The notes beneath the pieces are model-generated. The model did no database searches. It saw only the letters and a list, made by a program, of their open reading frames with translations, and was not told the DNA's origin. A DNA stretch of 64,000 bases from Tellurirhabdus bombi (lineage in GTDB: Bacteria > Bacteroidota > Bacteroidia > Cytophagales > Spirosomataceae): contig NZ_CP090557.1 in the NCBI RefSeq assembly GCF_021484805.1, positions 2,244,001-2,308,000 on the forward strand. Direction: 5' to 3'. The number at the start of each line of letters is the position of its first letter. Within the stretch, counting starts at the first letter, position 1. Shown here in pieces: positions 25,009 to 34,442 of the stretch. The position numbers were made by a program, and so were the translations under genes.

Positions 25009-27120
25009 TTAATAGAATCTAGCCCGGTTATCTTTAATCTTGGCTTCTTCACGAATGGCTTCGTTGATGTAGAAACTAGCCCGTGATGCCTGATTCTGCT
25101 GAACCATGTTTTTGTAGATGGCATAATCTGCCACATTGGCTGCCGGAGTCAGCTTGGTCGTTTCCATGATTAGAACGCCAGACTCACCTGCGAAAGGCTT
25201 CGAGCGTTTGCCAGCCTTCAGGCCAAAGGCTTTACCAACGGCAACCGGATCAATACCTGCTGATTTCAGGAAGCCATTTGCCATGTTAACATCCGTTACT
25301 GTTTCAACCAGTGCACCGGCGCCGTATTTCTGCGCAGCGGCTTCGAGCGTACCCGATACAGTACCCAATTTCTGAATGATCTGTTCGCCTTTCAGTTGGT
25401 TACGCACTTGCTGGGTCAGCTCTTGGCGGAAGTCATCAACACTTACTTTATCGTCAGACGTTTTGCCAGTTACAACAGCTACTACGTATTGATCACCGAT
25501 TTCGATAGCTTTCGATACATCACCGATGTCGGTGTCTTTGTCAAATGCCCAGCGTACCAACTCACGGGCGCTAGCCAATGCGTTCACGTTTGTGGCATTT
25601 TCAGGAACACGCTCAGCCGTGGCAACTACCAGCGATTTATCTTCTTTAACGTTTTTGTCAAAGTCTTCTTTTGATTTGCTTTCAACGGCAAATTGATCCG
25701 CTTTCCGGTAAACTTCATCACGGGTTACCTGGCTTGGGGCAATCTCTTTACCAATGGCCGCGATCCGATACAGGGTGTTCGTTTTTGGTTCTGTTACCTT
25801 AATGATGTGGTAACCGAAATCAGTTTCGACAACGCGTGGGATAAGTCCTACGCCGTTAAATCCAAAGATGGCTGATTCAAATGGCTTCACCATCTGGCCG
25901 TTATTTTTGAAGTAACCCAGATCGCCTCCTAATTGAGCAGAACCATCGGCGCTGTTTTGCCGCGCTAAAGCGGCGAAATCGGCACCGCCCTGAATTTGCT
26001 TCAGAATGGCTTCAGCCCGCTGACGAGCGTCTGCTTTTGCTGAATCTCCCTGACCGGCTGCCCGGATCAGAATGTGGCTGGCCCGAACCGTAAAGTTGGT
26101 ATCTTTCTTCGAACCACCGTATTTGTAAATGAAGTACGTATTATTTTCCTTGAAAGGACCATACACGCCGCCCGGCGTAAAGGTCGGAATCGACGCCCGG
26201 AGTTGTTCTGGCATTTCGCCCGCCGTCAGGTAAAGAGGCACCCGAACATCCGAGTTCATTTGAGCGTACGAAGAGTCATTGGTTGCTGAAGCCAGTCCGC
26301 GCGCCAGAGATTTAATCTGGTTATATAGCGCAGAGCTATCGTCTTTTGACGAAGCAATGGAGAACGTAACGTACTGAATAGTACGGCTGTTGTAGCCTTT
26401 GTATTCGTCCTTGTGCTTATCTAGGTAGTCCTGTAGCTGCGAATCCGTTACTTTAACTGTTGTGTCAGAAATGGTGTAGTAAGGAACGTAGAGAAACTTA
26501 ACGTCGGCACGGCTGTTCTGAGCTTCGTATTCTTTCTTCGCTTCGGCCGTAGTGGCGTAAACAGACATACGCAGCAGGTTTTCGTACTTGGTACGCATCC
26601 GGTCGGCGCTCAGGTTTTTCTCAAAATTCACCCAGGCCTGTTGCTGTTCTGCGGGCAGGCTTTTGAAGTTCTTTAGGTAGTTAATGACGACGTTTTTGTC
26701 AAAAACACCCGTTTGGGGGTTTGTAAAGGTCTGGCGTATTGCAGGGCTGATGTAGTTACCCTGTACCATATCAGCTAATTCGTCTGGCGTAACTTTAATG
26801 CCTAGTTTATCGAATTGCTCCTGGTAGGCAATGTCCATAATAAACTGATTCCAGGCTTGATCCCGAATCTGAGCAAGGTCTTGTTCTGTGGCTGGACGGC
26901 CAGATTGTTGCTCAAAGGCTGCGCGAGCCTCATCGACTTTTGCGTTGTACTCCTGATAGCTTATGTCCTGTCCGGCAATTTCACCAACGTTTTGGTCTCT
27001 GCCACCGAAAAGAGCTTGGTTTCCAAGTAAATCGCCTCCTACAATAAACAAAATCAAACTGATGGCAATGACTGCCACCGCAACGCCTGACTTTTCTCTG
27101 ATCTTGTTAATTAACGCCAT
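25009..27120 (-). CDS. PpiD/SurA-like periplasmic foldase with parvulin domain
   Basis: ATG at 27120 (MALINKIREKSGVAV) gives 703 residues; the upstream extension lacks support. An N-terminal TM anchor (about 13-30: VAVIAISLILFIVGG) precedes a SurA_N_3-type chaperone region. The parvulin (rotamase) domain lies near 340-440: RASHILI, ADFAALARQNSADGSA and GDLGYF...FGYHIIKV. More helical chaperone sequence follows to the C-terminus. Anchored in the inner membrane facing the periplasm, it should help outer-membrane proteins fold, next to bamA and ompH work elsewhere in the window. Confidence 0.92.
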   Translation of the reverse strand: MALINKIREKSGVAVAVIAISLILFIVGGDLLGNQALFGGRDQNVGEIAGQDISYQEYNAKVDEARAAFEQQSGRPATEQDLAQIRDQAWNQFIMDIAYQEQFDKLGIKVTPDELADMVQGNYISPAIRQTFTNPQTGVFDKNVVINYLKNFKSLPAEQQQAWVNFEKNLSADRMRTKYENLLRMSVYATTAEAKKEYEAQNSRADVKFLYVPYYTISDTTVKVTDSQLQDYLDKHKDEYKGYNSRTIQYVTFSIASSKDDSSALYNQIKSLARGLASATNDSSYAQMNSDVRVPLYLTAGEMPEQLRASIPTFTPGGVYGPFKENNTYFIYKYGGSKKDTNFTVRASHILIRAAGQGDSAKADARQRAEAILKQIQGGADFAALARQNSADGSAQLGGDLGYFKNNGQMVKPFESAIFGFNGVGLIPRVVETDFGYHIIKVTEPKTNTLYRIAAIGKEIAPSQVTRDEVYRKADQFAVESKSKEDFDKNVKEDKSLVVATAERVPENATNVNALASARELVRWAFDKDTDIGDVSKAIEIGDQYVVAVVTGKTSDDKVSVDDFRQELTQQVRNQLKGEQIIQKLGTVSGTLEAAAQKYGAGALVETVTDVNMANGFLKSAGIDPVAVGKAFGLKAGKRSKPFAGESGVLIMETTKLTPAANVADYAIYKNMVQQNQASRASFYINEAIREEAKIKDNRARFY

Positions 27121-27199
27121 GTTTTTTTTGACACAAATTTGACCCGCAAAATAACAATTTTTCGCGTTGGAATACAAGGGCTAAACCAAGATGAAACAC

Positions 27200-27271
27200 A
27201 AAAAAAGCGATCAGAGAAGAAGAGAAATAAGCCTTTTTACCGGGCTTACCCATCACCTTATCTGATCGCTG
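27200..27271 (-). terminator. Nested hairpin terminator for the third FKBP gene
   Basis: AGCGATCAGA / TCTGATCGCT arms (27206-27215, 27261-27270) around an inner TAAGCC/GGCTTA hairpin, followed on the minus strand by a T-run. It separates the FKBP gene from the PpiD-like gene. Confidence 0.6.
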
Positions 27272-27321
27272 AAGCTTATGAATGCTAATAGTCTAACTAA
27301 GAACTGAAAATTTGCTACTCT

Positions 27322-28245
27322 TTACTGGGCATCTACAACCTCTACGTCGAACCGAAGCGGCGAGTAAGGAGGGATGATGTAGTTACCGTTTGCGTGGCTT
27401 CCCTGGTTGCCGTAAGCAACCGTTGACGGGAAAATAAGAGTCGCTTTTTCGCCTTTTTTGAGACGGCTAATGCCTTCGTTGAAACCAGGAATTGTCTGAG
27501 ACGAGCCAAGTGTAAACTTGAAGGTTCCTTTAGAGTTACTATCGAATACTTTGCCAGTACGCAGCAGTTTCCCCGTATAATTAACCGTAACGTTTTGTCC
27601 ACCGCGTAGCGTTTCTCCTGTGCCGGGAGCCGCTGGATTCCGCACAACACGGACACCGCTGGCAAGTTTATCCGCAGCATTTACGGTTAGGCCTTGTTTC
27701 TGTACATATTCTTCAATTTGCTGATCTTCGGAACGCGAACTAACCAGTTTTACATCAAACCGAATGGGTGTATAAGCCGGAATCAGCACGCGTCCTGAGC
27801 TATCTTTTTTGTCGGCGCTGCCATAACCAATGTAATAAGGCATCAGCAAAACGCTGGTCTCGCCTTCCTTCATCAGGCTCAACCCTTCTTCCAGACCCGG
27901 CACAACGGCACCGAGGCCAAACGGAACATACACCGGTCGGGTGGTTGTTGCACTATCTACTTTTTGGCCATTCAACAAAGACAATACATACGTGAACTCA
28001 ACCTCTTCGCCTAATTTGGGCGATTTAGCATTAGCCGATGTGGTTGGGGTTGCGATATAGTAGTACAGTCCGGTTGTGGTTGGTTTTACCTTTCCGGTTA
28101 AGTTATTCTGCGTAATGTGCTCTTGAATACGGGCGTTATTCTCCTCAGGCTTTCCTTTATCCGCATCCAGGGAATCGAATGAGCAAGAGTATAAGCTAGT
28201 TAGTAAAAGACCAACCCCCACCATCCGCAAATTTTTGATAAACAT
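27322..28245 (-). CDS. FKBP-type peptidyl-prolyl isomerase lipoprotein (third copy)
   Basis: 307 residues. The lipobox is LYSC (about Cys22). An N-terminal degenerate FKBP module (to about 165) precedes a full C-terminal FKBP domain, with NVTVNYTGKLLRTGKVFDSN, IPGFNEGISRLKKGEKATL and IPPYSPLRFDVEVVDA. Same architecture as the pair at 22361 and 23366 and clearly from the same duplications. Probably acts in periplasmic folding with the PpiD-like neighbour downstream. Confidence 0.92.
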   Translation of the reverse strand: MFIKNLRMVGVGLLLTSLYSCSFDSLDADKGKPEENNARIQEHITQNNLTGKVKPTTTGLYYYIATPTTSANAKSPKLGEEVEFTYVLSLLNGQKVDSATTTRPVYVPFGLGAVVPGLEEGLSLMKEGETSVLLMPYYIGYGSADKKDSSGRVLIPAYTPIRFDVKLVSSRSEDQQIEEYVQKQGLTVNAADKLASGVRVVRNPAAPGTGETLRGGQNVTVNYTGKLLRTGKVFDSNSKGTFKFTLGSSQTIPGFNEGISRLKKGEKATLIFPSTVAYGNQGSHANGNYIIPPYSPLRFDVEVVDAQ

Positions 28246-28326
28246 AGAGTAAGTGATTATAATTTTTGAATATAACGTAGAATAGACCCGCTAGCGTTCG
28301 AAACCGTTGTAACCAATAGCAAAAAT

Positions 28327-29382
28327 TTAAGGAATTAAGGTGCTGCCGCCTTCTTTGAGGGTGCGGAAATTTTCGAGACTTAACCCTTTTTGGCGCAGGG
28401 CTTCGTTTAACTCGTTGACAGGCTCGTTCTCCCCGTCGTCGGCCAAAGCAAAGGTGCCAAAGTGAATGCCGATGCTGTGCTCCGAACGGACATCTTGATG
28501 AATCTGCACCGCTTCGGCAGGAGAACAGTGGATGGGCGACATGAACCACTCGGGTTTGTAAGCCCCAATAGGAATCAGGGCCAGACGCAGTGGACCAAAC
28601 TGCTGCCCGATCTGCTTAAAAAAGGCTCCGTAGCCTGAATCTCCGGCAAAGTAAACGTTTCCGGCTACGGCACTTTGAATAACAAAACCAGCCCAAAGCG
28701 TTGCATTGCGGTCAAACAAACCCCGGCCCGAAAAATGCTGCGCCGGAACACAATGCACTTTGGTGGATGAATTATACGCTATAGACTGGTTCCAATCCAT
28801 CTCAGAAATATTCTGGCAGCCTTGCTCTTCCAGGAAAGTCTTAACGCCCAAGGTACAGTATACCTTCGGTTGGTCGCGTTGGCACAACGTTTTGAACGTG
28901 CCAATATCCAGGTGATCCCAGTGATTATGGCTTAGAAGAATAATGTCAATTTTAGGCAAATCGTTTAGTGAAACGCCGGGAGCCGTATGCCGTTTCGGGC
29001 CAACCCACTGGAAAGGGCTTGTGCGGGTATACCAGACCGGATCAGTAAGCACATTCAAGCCGTCGAACTGCATCAGAACGGTGGAGTGATTGACAAATGT
29101 AACTCGCACATCTTTTCCGGTAACGCGGGCTGGGGGCGGGGTGGCGGGCTGCCCGTTGCGGTAATCTTCCCAGGGCATTTGCTTGCGGCTGATCGTCCAG
29201 GCAATCGCTTCGCGGAAACCTTTGGCTTCCTGACCGTTCAGATTCCGAAACGTTTTTCCATCAAAATGATCGGTAACAGGACCGGAGTAGCGCGGGGCAG
29301 AAACAAGATAACCGCCAATAATTCCTACGATCAACAAGATGGCAATCAGGATGGCGAGTCCAATAAGTAGCTTAGAAAACAT
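28327..29382 (-). CDS. MBL-fold metal-dependent hydrolase (NAPE-PLD/UlaG-like), membrane-anchored
   Basis: 351 residues. An N-terminal TM helix (about 5-28) is followed by a beta-lactamase-fold domain. The metal motif is LSHNHWDHLDIGT (about 147-159), with an additional His in VPAQHFSGRG, an Asp in FAGDSGYG and a late His in SIGIHFGTF. The closest named family is the N-acylphosphatidylethanolamine phospholipase D/UlaG group. The substrate is unknown. It precedes the FKBP gene by about 80 bp. Confidence 0.85.
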   Translation of the reverse strand: MFSKLLIGLAILIAILLIVGIIGGYLVSAPRYSGPVTDHFDGKTFRNLNGQEAKGFREAIAWTISRKQMPWEDYRNGQPATPPPARVTGKDVRVTFVNHSTVLMQFDGLNVLTDPVWYTRTSPFQWVGPKRHTAPGVSLNDLPKIDIILLSHNHWDHLDIGTFKTLCQRDQPKVYCTLGVKTFLEEQGCQNISEMDWNQSIAYNSSTKVHCVPAQHFSGRGLFDRNATLWAGFVIQSAVAGNVYFAGDSGYGAFFKQIGQQFGPLRLALIPIGAYKPEWFMSPIHCSPAEAVQIHQDVRSEHSIGIHFGTFALADDGENEPVNELNEALRQKGLSLENFRTLKEGGSTLIP

Positions 29383-29581
29383 GATTTATAAACAAGTAGA
29401 AAGATGAGTACTTGATCAGTGATACGTAGAATCCCGTGTATAAGTTTGGCAAATACCGTTTTATTACGCATTCTTCAAATCCGGTACATTCACTCTACCA
29501 GCACAACATACAATTGGCCAATTTTGCATTGTTAATCCACACCATAAAGAATACATATCCACACCATACAACAAATACTAA

Positions 29582-30271
29582 ATGGAAACGCAATTTTGGA
29601 CTAAATCGTGGGAATTGGAGGGCGCTTACACGAGCTTTCACCGCCGCGACATCCACCCTTACGTACTGAAGTACCTGACACCAAGGCGAATTACAGAGAA
29701 AACGATTTTGGTGCCGCTCTGCGGAAAATCGGTCGATATGCTGTATTTCAGTCAGTTTGCAGACCGGGTGATTGGCGTTGAAGTAGTCGAAAAAGCGGTT
29801 CTTCAATTCTTTCAGGAGAACAATTTGACTTTTCAGAAGGCAGGAAATGCCTACATCTCGCGAAACATTACCATTTATTGCTGTGATCTCTTTTCGCTGA
29901 CGACGCAGGAAATTGGCCATGTAGATGTCGTTTACGACCGGGCGTCGCTGGTGGCCCTTCCTTACCCAATGCGGTTGCTGTACCTGGACAAAATTGAAGA
30001 ATTAACGCAGCCCGGAACGCTGTATTTTCTCAATACGCTGGAATATGCGCCGTCAATGGCAACCGCTCCGTTTAGCATTGCCCCCAACGAGGTCCGAAGC
30101 TACTACCCAAACTACGCCATTCAGCACGTTGAAAGTCCTTTGCTTCCCAATCACGGCATGGTACGAAAATTCAACCTGCGTTTCCTGATTGAACACGGCT
30201 TCGTCATGGAAAAGCAGTATAACGCCACTGAGGAAGAAATAATGGCACATAACGAAGCCATTTTTGTGTAA
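29582..30271 (+). CDS. TPMT-family (thiopurine methyltransferase-like) SAM methyltransferase
   Basis: 229 residues, family length. N-terminus FWTKSWELEGAYTSFHR matches the W-x-x-x-x-x-x-x-F-H pattern of TPMT. SAM site is VLVPLCGKSVDMLYF (about 40-56); VDVVYDRASLVALP (about 117-130) is the acidic loop with the catalytic region. Bacterial TPMT enzymes methylate tellurite, selenite or thiols. Cytosolic, monocistronic, with its own 198-bp upstream region. Confidence 0.85.
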   Translation: METQFWTKSWELEGAYTSFHRRDIHPYVLKYLTPRRITEKTILVPLCGKSVDMLYFSQFADRVIGVEVVEKAVLQFFQENNLTFQKAGNAYISRNITIYCCDLFSLTTQEIGHVDVVYDRASLVALPYPMRLLYLDKIEELTQPGTLYFLNTLEYAPSMATAPFSIAPNEVRSYYPNYAIQHVESPLLPNHGMVRKFNLRFLIEHGFVMEKQYNATEEEIMAHNEAIFV

Positions 30272-30286
30272 ACCGCCAGAAACCAG

Positions 30287-30332
30287 AAAGCCCCCTTGGC
30301 AGGTAATTCGTTACCTGCCGAGGGGGCTTTCG
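30287..30332. terminator. Strong intrinsic terminator
   Basis: AAAGCCCCCTTGGCAGGTAA, TTCG loop, TTACCTGCCGAGGGGGCTTT (one G-U), between convergent genes. Confidence 0.9.
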
Positions 30333-30348
30333 TTATTAAATTAAAGTG

Positions 30349-31335
30349 CTAAGGAACCAGTACGCGGTCAACAACGTGGACAACACCATTGGTACCAACT
30401 CCGTTGGGGCTTGTTACATTAGCGGCGGTGGTAATGCCTCTGCTTCTAACTGTCACTCCATTCGCTCCGGAAGTCAAGGTCAACTGTCCGTTTCCTACAG
30501 ATGTAAGGTTTCCAGTCGTTAAACTGTTGGAAAACAGGCGGCCCGCTACAATGTGATTAGACAAAACAGCCGTCAGCGTGGGAATAGGAGCGGCATTGAT
30601 CGCTGCCACATTAGCGTAATTAGCTGCCTGGAAAGCCGCGTCGGTCGGAGCAAAAACGGTGAAAGCCTGGCTGGCGTTAGTTAGTTGAGCCACCAGCGAC
30701 GCGTTTGCCGGCGCTGTGGCAATGCGTTGTACCGCAGCATTCAGCAAGGTAAGGTTTGGATTGCCGGCAATAACGCCTAAGATAGTGCCATTGGTGGTTG
30801 GCGGTGGCATCAGCAGCCGGGAAATGGTATGAATAATGCCATTAGCCACTTGCATATCGGCCTGAACGACTGCCGCCCCATTCATGAAAAGGCTGTTATC
30901 ACTGCCTTTGTACAAATAAGCCGTGCCGCCCTGCGCCGTCTGAACTGCCTGAGGCTGGTTGCCTGAACTTCCCGGAATATCGGTTACCGTCACGCGACCG
31001 TTCAAGACGTGGTACTGAATAATGGCTCTTAGCTGCTCGACGGGCAATGCATTGATGGCTGCCGCATCGGCGTAACCTGCGGCCTGAAAAGCGGCGTTGG
31101 TTGGGGCAAAAACAGTGAGCGTACCACCCCGCAAAGCATCACCCATTCCGGCTCTTGTCACGGCTGCTGATAGCAGACTAAAATCACTATTTTCGACAAT
31201 AACGTCCGCTACTGATTTGGGTTCGGCCTCGTCTTTATCGCCACAACTGCTCATTGCACCCGCCAAAACCACCAGAGACAACAGAAACAGAAAGGGCTTT
31301 TGCAAAAAACTCAGTGCAGAATAATTTTTTTTCAT
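30349..31335 (-). CDS. Fasciclin (FAS1) two-domain lipoprotein
   Basis: 328 residues. N-terminal signal with lipobox SSC (about Cys31). Two FAS1 domains (about 50-180 and 185-325), each with TVFAPTNAAFQAA / TVFAPTDAAFQAA (H1 region) and HVLNGRVTV / HIVAGRLFS then the H2-like VVDRVLVP end. FAS1 domains mediate cell-matrix adhesion at the cell surface. Preceded by 163 bp of non-coding sequence. Confidence 0.92.
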   Translation of the reverse strand: MKKNYSALSFLQKPFLFLLSLVVLAGAMSSCGDKDEAEPKSVADVIVENSDFSLLSAAVTRAGMGDALRGGTLTVFAPTNAAFQAAGYADAAAINALPVEQLRAIIQYHVLNGRVTVTDIPGSSGNQPQAVQTAQGGTAYLYKGSDNSLFMNGAAVVQADMQVANGIIHTISRLLMPPPTTNGTILGVIAGNPNLTLLNAAVQRIATAPANASLVAQLTNASQAFTVFAPTDAAFQAANYANVAAINAAPIPTLTAVLSNHIVAGRLFSNSLTTGNLTSVGNGQLTLTSGANGVTVRSRGITTAANVTSPNGVGTNGVVHVVDRVLVP

Positions 31336-31498
31336 AAGCTGGATAAGATAAGAATGGTTATAAAAACAAGGATGTTGTAATATTGAATGATAATCAACAT
31401 CACGGTTGTTTGACGGATCAACTACTGTATAAATGATTTTGTTGAAACAATAGTATAGAAAGTAAGCTGTTTTTTGTCTAGAAGAACCCCTTAATCAA

Positions 31499-32101
31499 AT
31501 GAAAAAAGCACCACTAGCGCTTGCCTTGCTGTTATTAGTAGGTTTGGGATTTATCGCTCCTACCAAAAAAATTAAATTGTTCAATGGAAAAGACCTGAGT
31601 GGCTGGAAAGTCTATGGGACGGAAAAATGGTATGTTGCCGATGGCGAACTGATCTGCGAAAGCGGCCCCGACAAAGGATATGGCTATCTGGCCACCGACC
31701 AGTTTTACAAAAACTTCGATTTAACGTTGGAATTTAAGCAGGAAGCCAATGGCAACAGCGGCGTCTTTTATCGCTCAACCATTGACGGAACGAAAATAAC
31801 GGGCTGGCAGGTCGAAGTTGCCCCGCCTAATCACGATACGGGCGGCATTTACGAATCGTACGGACGTGGCTGGCTCGTAAAGATTCCCGATGAAAAAGAA
31901 ACGATTCTGAAAGCAGGTGAATGGAATAAGATGCGGATTCGGGTGGAAGGCGACCGGACGCAAACCTGGCTCAATGGCCAACTAATGGTGGACCTGAAAG
32001 ACGAAAAAATCGGAAAAGCAGACGGTTCGGTGGCTTTGCAAATCCACGACGGCGGGGGCATCAAAGTGCGCTGGCGGAATCTGGTGTTAAAGCCGATTTA
32101 A
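31499..32101 (+). CDS. DUF1080 (3-keto-disaccharide hydrolase-like) exported protein
   Basis: 200 residues. Signal sequence (about 1-22), then a jelly-roll domain with LFNGKDLSGWKVYG, FDLTLEFKQEANGNSGVFYRS, ESYGRGWLV, GEWNKMRIRVEGDR and the end GGIKVRWRNLVLKP. The family is abundant in Bacteroidota and includes 3-keto-glycoside hydrolases. It precedes the TonB-receptor gene by 130 bp. Confidence 0.9.
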   Translation: MKKAPLALALLLLVGLGFIAPTKKIKLFNGKDLSGWKVYGTEKWYVADGELICESGPDKGYGYLATDQFYKNFDLTLEFKQEANGNSGVFYRSTIDGTKITGWQVEVAPPNHDTGGIYESYGRGWLVKIPDEKETILKAGEWNKMRIRVEGDRTQTWLNGQLMVDLKDEKIGKADGSVALQIHDGGGIKVRWRNLVLKPI

Positions 32102-32231
32102 GCTACCTGAGAAATCATCCGTGAATTAACCGACTTCACGCGCCCATACTAGTTGTTTGTCGGAAAAGACTCCTGATTCGTCGGCATGGCGGATAGCTTT
32201 GACTCATTAAACGGCTCGAAGACTATCCGCC

Positions 32232-34400
32232 ATGAATCGACAAGTACTCCTCTATATTGCTGTTCTCTTCACCCAGGTAGCCTGGGCGCAAACGACCCTA
32301 AGCGGCAAAGTAACCGACCGAAAGGGCGTCGGCTTGCCGGGTGCCAATATCTTCATTAAAGGTTCCTACGACGGGGCTAATACCGATGCAGCGGGTGCAT
32401 TTAGTTTCCAAACCGATCAGAAAGATACGGCTACAGTTGTCGTTAGTTTTATTGGATACGACCCATTTGAGCAAAAAATCAAACTAACGCAACCGAGTCT
32501 TCAGCTAATCATCAAGCTTCAGGAGTCGGCCACTTTGCTCAATACGGTTGTCATCACGGCGGGTGCTTTTGAAGCAAGCGACGAAAAACGCCAGACCATC
32601 CTGAAACCATTGGATATTGTCACAACCGCCAGCGGAGGTGCCGATATTGTGTCAGTAATGCAGCTTTTGCCGGGAGCCCAGCGGGTTGGCGATCAAACGG
32701 GCTTGTTCGTGCGGGGTGGGGCGGCCTCCGAAACCCGAACCCTAATTGACGGCCTGTCTATCCAGAATCCATTCACAAGTGGCGGACCCGATGTGGCCCA
32801 GCGCAGCCGTTTTTCCCCTTTCCTGTTCAAGGGAACCTCATTCAGTACGGGCGGCTATTCGGCGCAGTATGGCCAGGCCCTGTCTTCGGTTCTTTCGCTG
32901 AGTACCAAAGACAAAGCCGAGGATAACGATGGCGTAAGCATTGGCCTGAACGCGTCGGGAGTGAGCTTAACTGCCTTCAAAAAAGAGCGACTGACCGTTT
33001 CTGCCAGTTATACAAACCTGAATCCTTTGTTTAGTTTGTTGAAACAGAATATCAACTGGATTCATGCGCCCGAAGCAGGCGGAACGTCGGTTATTTTGAC
33101 GCAACCTCTCGGCAAACACGGCTTGTTGAAGCACTATACGGATGTATCAATGGGCCACCAGGCCATTGAGTTTCGGAACTTTACGAGCGACTACCGACCC
33201 TCATCCTTTACGGTTAGGAACCAGAATGTACTTACCTTAACTACTTATCAAACAACCTGGAACGAAGGCCGCTGGGCGTTGCAGACTGGCTTGAGCTATA
33301 GCTATAATCGCGACCGACTGAGCATTGACACCACCCAGGCACGGACGCAGGAGCAACGCGTGCAGGCTAGGGCTGTGCTGACTCGTACGATCAGCCATAA
33401 AGTGTCGCTGCTGGCCGGAGCCGAATTGCATCGGTATGCCTACCTGAATCAATATAGCATCTGGGGTGGTTCATTCCGGGATTGGTATTCAGCTGCTTTT
33501 GTCGAAACTGAAGCTTTTTTTACGCGCAAATTAGCCGTTCGGATTGGGTTACGCGGCGAACAGGCCTCTGTTATTGGCCGGACGAACCTCGGCCCCCGTC
33601 TGTCAATGGCTTACAAAACCGATGCTTACGGACAAGTCTCGCTGGCCGCCGGTCAGTTTTTTCAGACGCCCGAGCAAACGTACTTGCTGAGCAATTCCAA
33701 TTTACGGTTTGAACAGGCCAATCACTTGATACTGAACTACCAGCATATTCGTGATAGCCGAACCTTTCGGGTAGAAACTTTCTACAAAGATTACCGGAAA
33801 CTAGTCCGTGAAAATACAGGCGGCATTTACGATCCGGGTCTATACCGTCTACCGAGCTACCGCACCAACAACAGCGGTCACGGTTACGCGCGCGGTTTTG
33901 ACCTGTTCTGGCGGGATAAGCAGACGTTTAAGAACGTCGATTACTGGATTTCGTATTCATTTCTGGATACAAAACGCCTGTTCCGCAACTATCCTGTTAA
34001 AGCCACGCCCACCTTTGCGGCTACCCACACGCTGAATCTGGTCTTTAAGAAATTTATTCCTGCGCTGGGCCTGAACGTTGGCGCTACGTATTCACTGGCT
34101 AGTGGTCGGCCTTACTATAATCCGGGAGGGGATCAATTTCTGGCCGACCGAACCCGACCTTATAGCAACCTAAGCGTAAACATGAGTTACATCAAAGCGT
34201 TGCCCCGTAAGTTTCTGGTTCTCTACGCTTCCGCCGAGAATCTGTTGGGTACACGCAACATATACGGCTACCGATACACGCCCGATGGTCGTCAAAAATT
34301 CGCCATAGTGCCGCCCTTCAATCAGTTCTTCTTTGCCGGAATGGCCTTGAGCTTAACCCGTAAACCCATTGATCCAGAATTAATTAAGCAACAATTATAA
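32232..34400 (+). CDS. TonB-dependent receptor with carboxypeptidase-regulatory-like domain
   Basis: 722 residues. Signal peptide ends near AWAQ (about 20). The CarboxypepD_reg-like domain spans about 22-105 (TLSGKVTDRKGVGLPGANIFIKG), the plug about 120-220 (GADIVSVMQLLPGAQRVGDQTGLFVRGGAASETRTLIDG), and the barrel reaches the end. It lacks the SusD partner next to it. It should import a ligand across the outer membrane with TonB energy; the ligand is unknown. The 42-bp gap to the next gene points to co-transcription. Confidence 0.9.
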   Translation: MNRQVLLYIAVLFTQVAWAQTTLSGKVTDRKGVGLPGANIFIKGSYDGANTDAAGAFSFQTDQKDTATVVVSFIGYDPFEQKIKLTQPSLQLIIKLQESATLLNTVVITAGAFEASDEKRQTILKPLDIVTTASGGADIVSVMQLLPGAQRVGDQTGLFVRGGAASETRTLIDGLSIQNPFTSGGPDVAQRSRFSPFLFKGTSFSTGGYSAQYGQALSSVLSLSTKDKAEDNDGVSIGLNASGVSLTAFKKERLTVSASYTNLNPLFSLLKQNINWIHAPEAGGTSVILTQPLGKHGLLKHYTDVSMGHQAIEFRNFTSDYRPSSFTVRNQNVLTLTTYQTTWNEGRWALQTGLSYSYNRDRLSIDTTQARTQEQRVQARAVLTRTISHKVSLLAGAELHRYAYLNQYSIWGGSFRDWYSAAFVETEAFFTRKLAVRIGLRGEQASVIGRTNLGPRLSMAYKTDAYGQVSLAAGQFFQTPEQTYLLSNSNLRFEQANHLILNYQHIRDSRTFRVETFYKDYRKLVRENTGGIYDPGLYRLPSYRTNNSGHGYARGFDLFWRDKQTFKNVDYWISYSFLDTKRLFRNYPVKATPTFAATHTLNLVFKKFIPALGLNVGATYSLASGRPYYNPGGDQFLADRTRPYSNLSVNMSYIKALPRKFLVLYASAENLLGTRNIYGYRYTPDGRQKFAIVPPFNQFFFAGMALSLTRKPIDPELIKQQL

Positions 34401-34442
34401 CAATCAGTTTACCCAGTTTTCACTCATAAACCAAATCCAATT

